From NCBI GenBank assembly GCA_029260795.1, contig JAJDCO010000068.1:1-64000 (forward strand): a stretch of DNA of 64,000 nt, given 5' to 3'. Shown here piece after piece: positions 45,651-53,216 of the stretch (its first letter is position 1; the number at the start of each line of letters is the position of its first letter). Origin of the DNA: Planctomycetota bacterium (GTDB lineage: Bacteria; Planctomycetota; OFTM77). The notes beneath the pieces were generated by a model that was not told the origin of the DNA, made no database searches, and saw only the letters and a program-made list of their open reading frames with translations. A program made the position numbers and the translations under genes.

Positions 45651-46187
45651 ATGTCGGGTTTTCGAAAGCGCTTCATCCCCCGGTGTGTTTGGCGGCCTCT
45701 GACCCTCGTCATACTCGCCACAGGATGCCTCGCGCCCGAGCGACCCTTAGCCGGCCATGCGATCGCGTTCCTGGGACCCGCGCCCGAGTCGAGCGGCGAG
45801 CTCCCCGCCTGGGTCGGGCCCGCCTTGCGCGCGCAGCTTCTCGAGGAGCTCGAGGCGCGGGGCCCCTTCGATCGGGTCGCGGTGGCTGAGGAACCGACCT
45901 CCGAGGCGCTCTGGATCGGGATCCAGGACCTGAGCTTCCGGGAGCCCCTCGACACCGCTTTCACCCTCGATCGTGGCCTCGGCCGACGCGAAGGCTTGTT
46001 GGCCACGCTCACCGTCTGGGATCCCGCGCAACGAACCGTGCTCTTGAAACAGGAGGCGACGGCGACCGGTACGGGGGCCTGGCCGGAGGCTCCGACGCTC
46101 GCCGAGTCTCGCCTGCGTCGGATGATCGAAGAGGTCGTCGACGAGTGGGTTCGTGCGATCGTCGAGGCGTACGGCTCGAGGGATTGA
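45651..46187 (+). CDS. Small lipoprotein of unknown function
   Basis: 178 residues. Basic N-terminus and lipobox LATGC (Cys26) mark an exported lipoprotein. The mature part alternates helices and strands (WVGPALRAQLLEELEARGPFDRVAVAEEP, WIGIQDLSFREPL, LLATLTVWDPAQRTVLLKQ, LRRMIEEVVDEWVRAIVEAY). The layout recalls LPS-assembly or CsgG/TolB-type accessory lipoproteins that compute over a dimer interface, but no motif supports a precise assignment. Confidence 0.65.
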   Translation: MSGFRKRFIPRCVWRPLTLVILATGCLAPERPLAGHAIAFLGPAPESSGELPAWVGPALRAQLLEELEARGPFDRVAVAEEPTSEALWIGIQDLSFREPLDTAFTLDRGLGRREGLLATLTVWDPAQRTVLLKQEATATGTGAWPEAPTLAESRLRRMIEEVVDEWVRAIVEAYGSRD

Positions 46188-46324
46188 TGCCGCAGCGAGC
46201 GACCGCCGGCAATCCGGACGGCCGCACGACTGAATGGTCTCTCACGAAACCGGACGCGGAATCTCTCTTCTGCATCAGGCGGTGTCGACGCCGCTCACTC
46301 CACTCGCTGCATGAGGAGATTCCA

Positions 46325-47038
46325 ATGATGCGTTTCGCGATCTGCTCGGTCCTGTTCCTGGCCTTCGGCCTCGTCGAAGAGGGTCGCGCACAAACGACCC
46401 ATGTCGTTCAGGTCTTCGACAACTTCTTTACTCCGAAGGATCTGCACATCCAACCGGGAGACACGGTTCGCTGGGATTGGATGCAGGGAGCACACACGAT
46501 CACGTCCGGTCTCGGTGCGGCTTGTCCGAACGCGGGAGTGCTGTTCGATGCTCCCAGCGACGCGGGCCAACCCTCTTTCGCCTTCACCTTCGACGACGCC
46601 GGAAAGTTCGACTACTTCTGTCGCCCGCACGAGAGCCTCGACATGGTCGGCTCGGTCTCGGTGTCGGCGCTCAACTTGATCGGTACTCCGTCGGCGGGGA
46701 GCTTCGTCTTCTTCTCGCTCGCGAATGTTCCGAGCTCGGACGATGGCGGCCGAGCGCTCGTCTTGCTGTCGGTCAGCGGAACATCGCCCGGAATCCGATT
46801 GCCTGAAGGAGCCTGCTCCCGCGTCGTCGATCTGCACTTCGATCCTGTCACGCAGCTCGGCCTCTCCATCGCTCCGATTCTGACGACGAGGTCCATCCGG
46901 CGCGGAACAGCATCCACCTCCAGCATCCAGCTGCCGGCCGGCCTGCCCGTCGGGCTCCCCGTCTACTATGGGGGAGTGGTACTCCGAAGCTCGGGATTCG
47001 GCTCGGTCCTGCCCACGGAAGTGGTCGTCACGCTCTGA
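46325..47038 (+). CDS. Secreted cupredoxin (plastocyanin-like) protein 1
   Basis: 237 residues from ATG 46325 (gaggag upstream). Signal peptide to ~residue 22, then a type-1 copper domain at ~24-115: VFDNFFTPKDLHIQPGDTVRW, with ligands His57 (AHTIT), Cys99 (FDYFC), His102 (RPHE) and Met107 (DMVG). The remaining ~120 residues (IGTPSAGSFVFFSLAN to GSVLPTEVVV) form a beta-rich domain seen in many planctomycete secreted proteins. Probably a periplasmic electron carrier or copper carrier. Tandem with an equal-length paralogue. Confidence 0.85.
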   Translation: MMRFAICSVLFLAFGLVEEGRAQTTHVVQVFDNFFTPKDLHIQPGDTVRWDWMQGAHTITSGLGAACPNAGVLFDAPSDAGQPSFAFTFDDAGKFDYFCRPHESLDMVGSVSVSALNLIGTPSAGSFVFFSLANVPSSDDGGRALVLLSVSGTSPGIRLPEGACSRVVDLHFDPVTQLGLSIAPILTTRSIRRGTASTSSIQLPAGLPVGLPVYYGGVVLRSSGFGSVLPTEVVVTL

Positions 47039-47334
47039 CGAGCGCTCCGTCGCGCGCCCGGTCCTTGGAACTTCCGGGGCCGCACTTTCCCGCCACCTGT
47101 GCCGCATGACTCAGGGCGAGGCACGTCAAAAAGGGTCCGTTCGGTCGCGCTCCCTCGCCAGATTGCTTAAGATTCGCTCCGTACCCGCCTCTCGTGACGG
47201 GTGCGGCCCAAAGCCACCTACCCGATTTGACGCGTGCGATCTTCGTCTTCCCGGCGGACCTGGAAGGCGGTCGATCGTCGCCAACGAGGCCGGCTCGTCG
47301 CCGCGACGCCGCCGGACCTCGCCAGGAGGATTTC

Positions 47335-48048
47335 ATGATGCGCTCTGTTTCTTTGGCCGCCGTGATTCTCGCCTTCGGCCTCGCCGATGCGGCGACCGCA
47401 CAGACGACTCACGTCGTCGAGGTCTTCAGTAACTTTTATTCGCCGAAAGACATCTCGATCCAACCAGGCGACAGCGTGCGCTGGGATTGGAAGGGAGGGT
47501 TTCACACGGTCACCAGTGGCAATGGCTCGGCTTGCTCGAACTCAGGGGTTCTCTTCGACGCCCCCAGCGACTTCGCCAACACGACGTTCACGTTCACGTT
47601 CAATGAGGCGGGCAAGTTCGACTACTACTGCCTTCCCCACGAGTTCCTGAACATGTTCGGCTCGGTGTCCGTCTCGGCGCTCTCGATCAACGGCACGCCT
47701 TCGGCCGGGAATCCGGTGAGCTTCACGGTGGCCAACCTGCCGGCCAGCGACGAGGGCGGCCGGGCCCTCGTGCTGCTGTCGATCACGGGCACCAGTCCGG
47801 GCATCGCGGTGCCCGGTGGACCCTGCGCCGGCACGATCGACATTCGCTTCGATCCGATCACGCAGCTCGGCCTCTCCTTGGCGCCCTTCCTGACGACGGG
47901 TGTCATCACGGGTGGAACCGCTTCGACCTTTGCGATTCCGCTGCCAGGCAACACGCCGGCCGGTCTCACGGTCTTCTTCGGCGGCATCGTGACGAATGGG
48001 GGCGCCTTCGGCTCCATCCTGCCGACCGAGCAGGTCGTCACGCAGTAG
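47335..48048 (+). CDS. Secreted cupredoxin (plastocyanin-like) protein 2
   Basis: 237 residues from ATG 47335 (aggagga upstream), same length and domain plan as the upstream gene. Copper ligands fall at identical positions: His57 (FHTVT), Cys99 (FDYYC), His102 (LPHE) and Met107 (NMFG). The C-terminal beta domain is clearly homologous (INGTPSAGNPVSF, LSITGTSPG, TQLGLSLAP). A 296-bp gap separates the pair, so each may have its own promoter. Divergence is enough to rule out a recent copy. Confidence 0.85.
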   Translation: MMRSVSLAAVILAFGLADAATAQTTHVVEVFSNFYSPKDISIQPGDSVRWDWKGGFHTVTSGNGSACSNSGVLFDAPSDFANTTFTFTFNEAGKFDYYCLPHEFLNMFGSVSVSALSINGTPSAGNPVSFTVANLPASDEGGRALVLLSITGTSPGIAVPGGPCAGTIDIRFDPITQLGLSLAPFLTTGVITGGTASTFAIPLPGNTPAGLTVFFGGIVTNGGAFGSILPTEQVVTQ

Positions 48049-48059
48049 AGACGTCCAGA

Positions 48060-48090
48060 ACCGAGGTGGGAAGACGAGTCCCATCTCGGT
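48060..48090. terminator. Bidirectional hairpin between convergent genes
   Basis: accgaggtggg at 48060-48070 pairs with cccatctcggt at 48080-48090, with one G-U or mismatch and a 9-nt loop. It lies 11 bp after the cupredoxin stop and just before the stop of the converging anti-sigma-like gene. It is followed by a T-rich cgttcctc on the plus strand. Confidence 0.55.
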
Positions 48091-48096
48091 CGTTCC

Positions 48097-49851
48097 TCAT
48101 CGCATCAGCCTGGTCAGAAGGTCCTTCGCCGCCGCGATCACTTCGGTACGCGTCGGGTCTCGCCAAAGGAGAGGCTGGACGCCGAGGCGCTCCTGGACGC
48201 GTCGGACCAATCGCGCGAGCGTCTCGAGATCCTCGCCATCGGCGCGCAACAGCCACCGCCGCAGCTGATCGACGGCCGGCGCGAGATCTTCGCCCTGCGC
48301 CAGCTGTATCTCGACCAGCGCCACGAAACGACTGAGGCTCGGCTGCGGCGCGCCGAGGAGTCGACGGAAGAAGTCTCGAAAACGCTCGAAACGGACGTCG
48401 GCATCGGGGTCTCGGACCAAGGCCCGCTCGAGCTGGCCGAGATACGTCATCGAGCCGAAGTCGAAGTCCTCGTCGGTGAGCCATTCCTGAAAGCACTCGA
48501 TGCCCGCCGTGCCTTCACACGCGGCGAGGAGGTCGAGACGCAAGGGCCGGCGGCGCGGTCGGTCTCGACCCATCATCCGAACGAGCTCGGCCTCGGCGCG
48601 CTCGCGATCGGCCTGGAGGAGTGGTTCCAGAAACTGGATCGGTCCCCAGAACGAGCTCTCCTCGATCTCGTGGGTCAGCTCCCAGAGTCGAGCCACGGCA
48701 CGCTCGCGATCGTGCGCCAACGACAATCGAAGAGACTCTCGGAGGCGCTCGCGGTAACCGGTCTTGCCTCCCCCGGCCACGAAGTCGGCCTCGGCACGCG
48801 CGACCAATGCCGTGACGTCGGGTGCGTATGGTGCATCGCCGCGCGCATCCCGGAAACGGTGTAGCCCCTCGAGCCAGGCGAGTCGCGACCAAGGCTCCTC
48901 GATCGCTTCGAAGCGTCGCCGGATCTCCTCACGGGCCGCGGTCGGCAAAGCGAGCCAACGCTCGGGCTGCAGCTTGCGAAGCGCGACCGCCGGGTAGGGG
49001 ATGTCTTCCGAGCCGGCTGCGGCGAACCGGGACAACTGGTTTTGGATCGCCGCCTGGAGAACGGGCGTGCCCCAGGGCTCACGCCACTCGGGCAGCCAAG
49101 ACATCATCGACTCGACGTACAGGATCGCTTCGGCACCGTGTCGATCGATGAGGCTCGCGAGGCGCTCGTCGGACAAGCGGCGGCGACGCACGACATCGCG
49201 AATGTCCGCGTCTTCGAACAGGTCGTACAGCGGCGCTTCGATCTTGCCACTCCCATCGCGCACGACCTCGAGCTGCTTCGTCTCGGGATGACGCTTCAAG
49301 AACAGCCACACTCGCTCGCCCGGCTTCCAACTCAAGGCGCGCGAGCAAGAGACCTCCGGGTAGGCGCCATCGCGCGGAAGTGATCGCAGACCCTGCTGCG
49401 CGAGCCAGGTCGGCTGAGAGAATCGAACCTCGAAGCGGATGAGCCCATCTTGCAATCGCTTCACTTCGCCGAAGACGACACCGTCGCTCTCTTCGAGCAG
49501 CCAGCCGATGCCGGGCTCTTCGTCGTAGGCGCTGCCGCCCTCGTCCAGGCTCGCGCGGATGTCCCAGACGACCGGATCGTCGGGATCGATGCTCGGAGCT
49601 TCGAGTGCCGGCGCTTTGGCCGAGCGCGCGACGGACGCCGACTCGGATCCGTTGCCCTGGGTGAGCAGCCAAGCCGTCGCGGCGACGAGCCCGAGGGCGG
49701 CGGCCGCGATCGACAGCACCCTCTGACGTCGCCGGCGCTTGCAGCTCTCGGAGACTCCGTTGACGAGCCGGTCCAGGGTCGCATCCGGCACGGTCAAGGC
49801 CCGTCGCAGGCGCTCGCTGAGAGGGTCGGATTGCGAGATCTCGGGGGTCAT
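48097..49851 (-). CDS. Single-pass membrane anti-sigma-like protein
   Basis: 584 residues. A ~40-residue cytoplasmic N-terminus (SERLRRALTVPDATLDRLVNGV) precedes one transmembrane helix (~46-65, LSIAAAALGLVAATAWLL). The outer part has a beta-rich stretch (GWLLEESDGVVFGEVKRLQ, GERVWLFLKRHPE) and then ~400 residues of helices resembling HEAT-type repeats (RLAWLEGLHRFRDARGD, RAVARLWELTHEIEESSFWG). The start overlaps the stop of the ECF sigma gene by 4 nt (ATGA), the usual arrangement for sigma/anti-sigma pairs. No zinc anti-sigma motif is seen, so the regulatory role rests on context. Confidence 0.65.
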   Translation of the reverse strand: MTPEISQSDPLSERLRRALTVPDATLDRLVNGVSESCKRRRRQRVLSIAAAALGLVAATAWLLTQGNGSESASVARSAKAPALEAPSIDPDDPVVWDIRASLDEGGSAYDEEPGIGWLLEESDGVVFGEVKRLQDGLIRFEVRFSQPTWLAQQGLRSLPRDGAYPEVSCSRALSWKPGERVWLFLKRHPETKQLEVVRDGSGKIEAPLYDLFEDADIRDVVRRRRLSDERLASLIDRHGAEAILYVESMMSWLPEWREPWGTPVLQAAIQNQLSRFAAAGSEDIPYPAVALRKLQPERWLALPTAAREEIRRRFEAIEEPWSRLAWLEGLHRFRDARGDAPYAPDVTALVARAEADFVAGGGKTGYRERLRESLRLSLAHDRERAVARLWELTHEIEESSFWGPIQFLEPLLQADRERAEAELVRMMGRDRPRRRPLRLDLLAACEGTAGIECFQEWLTDEDFDFGSMTYLGQLERALVRDPDADVRFERFRDFFRRLLGAPQPSLSRFVALVEIQLAQGEDLAPAVDQLRRWLLRADGEDLETLARLVRRVQERLGVQPLLWRDPTRTEVIAAAKDLLTRLMR

Positions 49852-50381
49852 GAGGGATTCTCCTGGGAGGAGCGGACTCCACCGAGGCGGCGTCGCAGCT
49901 CGGCGAGACCGCGGCGGAGGCGGCTCTGGAAAGTCGCTCGCGAGATACCCAGCAGGGCGGCGCCTTGCTCGTAGGTCAGGTCGCGAGAGTAGTAGATGTC
50001 GATCACGGTCTCGAGGGGTGGGTCCAAGAGCGCCAGGGCGGCCATCAGCTCGTCATCCGGCTCATCGGGGGGTGCGGCATCGGTCGGTGGATCGAGCTTC
50101 TCCAGCAAGCGTCGCCGGCGCTGGCTCTTCCGCGCCGCTTCGAGGGCCAACCGTCGGGCCACACCGCGGAGGTAGGCGGCCAGCCGCTCCGGTGACTGAA
50201 CCTGTCGAGCGTTCTTGAGGAGGACGAGGAAGGTGTCTTGGACGAGATCTTCCGAATCGACGCCGCGCGGTGCCTGGCGCTCGAGAAAGCGCAGGAGGGC
50301 CGGTCCGTGTTGGCGGACGATCGCCTCCAGGCCTCGCAAGTCTCCGCGTTGCAGGCATTCGAGTGGTGAGGAGGGGGGCAT
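49848..50381 (-). CDS. ECF-type sigma factor
   Basis: 177 residues. Region 2 spans ~20-90 (LLRFLERQAPRGVDSEDLVQDTF, RLAAYLRGVARRLALEAARK). Region 4 spans ~110-165 with a helix-turn-helix (LDPPLETVIDIYYSRDLTY, GAALLGISRATFQSRLRRG). First gene of a two-gene operon with the anti-sigma-like protein. It lies divergent from the porin gene, so porin control is possible but unproven. Confidence 0.9.
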   Translation of the reverse strand: MPPSSPLECLQRGDLRGLEAIVRQHGPALLRFLERQAPRGVDSEDLVQDTFLVLLKNARQVQSPERLAAYLRGVARRLALEAARKSQRRRRLLEKLDPPTDAAPPDEPDDELMAALALLDPPLETVIDIYYSRDLTYEQGAALLGISRATFQSRLRRGLAELRRRLGGVRSSQENPS

Positions 50382-50730
50382 GTGCCTCGAGGGCGCGATT
50401 CGAAGGAAGAGAAGTTTCCGTCCCGATGACGGTCACATCATTCCCATAGTGACGTGAAGGAGTATGATCGGTACTCGGTTTTCGGCCCCTGGGTCGAAAG
50501 CCGGACCATGATCCGGGTTTGAGATGAATCGACTTGGGCTCTGCTTTGCGGAGCGACAGCAGGAGGGGCTGAGAGTCGAGCCGGCATCGTGATTCGCGGG
50601 CGGACTCGCTGGCCTCGTTCGAGAGAGGCATCCGAGAGGTGGGAATCTCTGAGCACATGCGTCTCGCGCGTGTGACGGCGGTCTCCGTCGGATGCCGATG
50701 CCATCGGGAGAAAGCAGGAGGAGGAATCGC
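50382..50730. other. Divergent promoter region with a hairpin
   Basis: A 349-bp interval between the sigma gene and the porin gene. A 9-bp stem with one G-U (cggttttcg at 50476, cgaaagccg at 50495) and an adjoining ccgga/tccgg pair at 50501-50516 could form structure in the porin leader. No gene is supported here. Confidence 0.4.
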
Positions 50731-52200
50731 ATGCGTGCGATGTTGTGGACCGCTGCCATCGTGATCGGCTTCGGAGGAGTCTGGGGAAGTCCCCGGGCGG
50801 CCGCAGCTCAGGAGGAGCCGGTCGAGGCGGCCGCGCCCCAGGAGGATGCCCCCGAGACACCGGTTGAGACGGCTCCAATCGAATCGCCCGTTCGGCCGGT
50901 CGAGTCGTCACGGCATCAGGACGGGAATGACGAGCACGAAGACGACGAAGCGCCCCTTTCGAACGTGCGGGCTCCGAACGTCGAGTGGCTCGAGTTCGGT
51001 GGACAGTTCCGCACTCAGTTCGAGTATCGGGACCCCGCCAGCTACGTCGTGCCCGGGACTTTCGGATTGTCCCCGCTCGCCCGCGGGAACGCCGATGACG
51101 ACGCGGTCTTGATGCGGACGCGTCTGCACGCGAACGCGCAGATCGAGGAGAACCTGCGAGTCTTCGTGCAGCTTCAGGACTTCCGCTTCTGGGGCGCCGA
51201 AGCTCCGCCCGCGCTCGCGACCTCCGTCGATGACGAGGGTGTCGACATCCATCAAGCGTTCGTCGAGATCGAGAACCTCTTCGATCGCCCCTTCGGCCTG
51301 AAGATCGGTCGCCAGGAGCTCTCCTATGGTGACCAGCGCCTGGTCAGCCCGCTCGACTGGCGCTTCCGAGCCTTCGATGCCATCAAAGGAAGGTATGAGG
51401 GCCGCGAGTGGTGGATCGATGTCTTCGCATCCAACGTTCTCGAGGGATCGTCGACGGGCCGGGATCGAATGTTCAACGGCGCCTACGTCTCGATACAGCC
51501 CGATGACGAAGGCGAGCTCGACTTCTACTTGTTCCAGCGCCTGTTCGGTGATCGCACGTTTGCCGGTGAGACGGGCGGCCTCTCGGATCTCGAGGATTAC
51601 ACGCTCGGAGTGCGCTACGCGCGCAAGACCTCGACCTACGACGTCTCGGCCGAGGCGGACTACCAGTTCGGCACCCGAGGGGGCGACCGCGTCGAGGCCT
51701 ACGCCTACGCGATCAAGGGCGGCGTGATCCTCGACGAGAGCAAGAAGCTTCGTCTCGGTGCCGGCTGGGACTTTGCCACCGGTGACGATGATCCGACCGA
51801 TGGTCGCAGCGGAACGTTCGTCCCGCTGTTCCCCTTCGGTCACTACTTCCAAGGCTTCTACGACATCTTCAGTTGGAGCAACGGACACGACCTGTACTTC
51901 TCGGGCGGCTTCTCGCCGATCGAGGAGCTCCATCTTCAGCTCGACTGGCACAACTTCTGGCTCGACGACACCCAGGACGCCTGGTACAGCGCGACCGGGG
52001 CGCCTCTCCGACGCGATCCGACCGGGAAGTCCCGGCACTACGTCGGCAGCGAGTTCGACCTCCATGCGCGCTGGTCCATTCGCGAGCAGATGCAGCTGTG
52101 GTTCGGCTACTCGTTCTTCCAGCCGGGCACCTACGTCCGCGACACGGGCAGCGCCCCGGTCGGCAACTTCCTGTTCGCCCAGCTGACAGTCAACTTCTGA
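50731..52200 (+). CDS. Alginate-export-type outer membrane porin
   Basis: 489 residues from ATG 50731, with a strong aggaggagga upstream. Signal peptide to ~25 (AAIVIGFGGVWGSPRAAAAQ), an acidic Pro/Glu/Asp region to ~80, then a beta-barrel of the alginate-export (AlgE-like) family. Family features are FGGQFRTQFEYRD, LMRTRLHANAQIEENLRVFVQLQD, DIHQAFVEIENLF, LKIGRQELSYGDQRLVSPLDW, and a final aromatic-ended strand (LFAQLTVNF). It probably moves anions or acidic compounds across the outer membrane. The nearby nitrate-reduction operon on the opposite strand makes nitrate/nitrite a possible cargo, by context only. Confidence 0.82.
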   Translation: MRAMLWTAAIVIGFGGVWGSPRAAAAQEEPVEAAAPQEDAPETPVETAPIESPVRPVESSRHQDGNDEHEDDEAPLSNVRAPNVEWLEFGGQFRTQFEYRDPASYVVPGTFGLSPLARGNADDDAVLMRTRLHANAQIEENLRVFVQLQDFRFWGAEAPPALATSVDDEGVDIHQAFVEIENLFDRPFGLKIGRQELSYGDQRLVSPLDWRFRAFDAIKGRYEGREWWIDVFASNVLEGSSTGRDRMFNGAYVSIQPDDEGELDFYLFQRLFGDRTFAGETGGLSDLEDYTLGVRYARKTSTYDVSAEADYQFGTRGGDRVEAYAYAIKGGVILDESKKLRLGAGWDFATGDDDPTDGRSGTFVPLFPFGHYFQGFYDIFSWSNGHDLYFSGGFSPIEELHLQLDWHNFWLDDTQDAWYSATGAPLRRDPTGKSRHYVGSEFDLHARWSIREQMQLWFGYSFFQPGTYVRDTGSAPVGNFLFAQLTVNF

Positions 52201-52215
52201 GAACCGCTTCGCGAT

Positions 52216-52246
52216 CGACAGCCTGCAGCACTGCTGCAGGCTGTCG
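52216..52246 (+). terminator. Strong palindromic hairpin after the porin gene
   Basis: cgacagcctgcagca at 52216-52230 and its exact complement at 52232-52246 form a 15-bp perfect stem with a one-base centre, 15 bp after the porin stop. No T-run follows, so it may act as a transcript-stabilising or Rho-linked structure. Confidence 0.5.
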
Positions 52247-52274
52247 CCGACGTGACAGACTCCGTTTGGTTGCA

Positions 52275-52622
52275 GACCGTCCCCTCGGAGGCCCGAGTTC
52301 ATTCGGGTGGGAGGTCGCGCGCCTCGAATCGATCGATCGTTGGAACGAGACGAAGGGGCGACCCTCCAGCGGACTGAAGTCCGCCTTCCGATGCGACCGT
52401 CCCCTCGGAGGCCCGAGTTCATTCGGGTGGGAGGTCGCGCGCCTCGAGACGGTCGTGGGGACGATGGTCGGGCTCGGAGCAGATCGGAGGGTGATCGATC
52501 GATCTTCGGAACGAGACGAGCAGGCGGCAGCGGAACGCTGATTCTGTTGACCCGTCTTGATTGGACGACCCTTCAGCGGACTGAAGTCCGCCCTCCGATG
52601 CGATCGTCTCCTCGGAGGCCCG
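52275..52622. repeat. Cluster of three REP-like units
   Basis: Units at 52275-52327, 52360-52447 and 52567-52622 share ccctcggaggcccg; two also have gttcattcgggtgggaggtc and cagcggactgaagtccgcc blocks. The first two are spaced 120 bp apart. The same blocks occur at 43847-43952. They fill the gap between the porin and the end of the nitrate-reduction operon. I see no gene in 52247-52655. Confidence 0.85.
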
Positions 52623-52655
52623 CTCTTCGAAACGGCCTCACGGCCAGCCGGAGCC

Positions 52656-53216
52656 TTACTCGAGGAACTTGCCTCGTGTTGTCACGGGGACGTGGCACTG
52701 CTGGCAGTGGACGCGCTCGGGGTGGCTGCAGCGAATCTCTTCGCGGGCGGCCGGACCGTCGTGGCAGGCGTGGCAGTTCTCGCGCATGAAGACCGCGTGT
52801 GGGATGACCGGGGGAGCCCCGATGTAGGACCGCGCGGCCGGGACGGCGCGCTGCGGCAGTCCCGCGAAGTCGTTCGCGACGAAGACCTCGTCGGTAATCC
52901 GAAACACGTGGCACTGATTGCAACGGCTCCGGCTCGAGAGACCGTCCGTGTCGGCATGTGGGTTCGCAGGCGCGAAGCCGACGCCGGCAACCTCCATACC
53001 GCGCTCGTTGTGACAGGAGAGGCACGGTGGCCCGAAGCGCTGATGGGGAATCACCGGCGGCGCTCCATCGAAGGCTCGCCGCTCGGCCCGGACCCAGCCC
53101 GCACTCTTGAGGCGACCGGGCTGGCCGGGCACACCGACCTTCTCAGCCGGCTCCGAGCCGCCACAAGCGGTGGCGAGCAAGACAACGCCGATCAGGGCGC
53201 TCTTCAGGACGCTCAT
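52656..53216 (-). CDS. Tetraheme NapB-like lipoprotein (two tandem modules)
   Basis: 186 residues from ATG 53216, overlapping the NapA stop. Lipobox LLATAC (Cys18) anchors it. Four CXXCH haem sites: CLSCH (65-69), CNQCH (99-103), CHACH (148-152) and CQQCH (171-175). GAPPVIPH occurs at 51-58 and again at 133-140, each followed by a pair of haem motifs. The protein is therefore two diheme NapB-like modules in tandem; ordinary NapB is ~150 residues with two haems. It should pass electrons to NapA in the periplasm. Confidence 0.85.
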   Translation of the reverse strand: MSVLKSALIGVVLLATACGGSEPAEKVGVPGQPGRLKSAGWVRAERRAFDGAPPVIPHQRFGPPCLSCHNERGMEVAGVGFAPANPHADTDGLSSRSRCNQCHVFRITDEVFVANDFAGLPQRAVPAARSYIGAPPVIPHAVFMRENCHACHDGPAAREEIRCSHPERVHCQQCHVPVTTRGKFLE

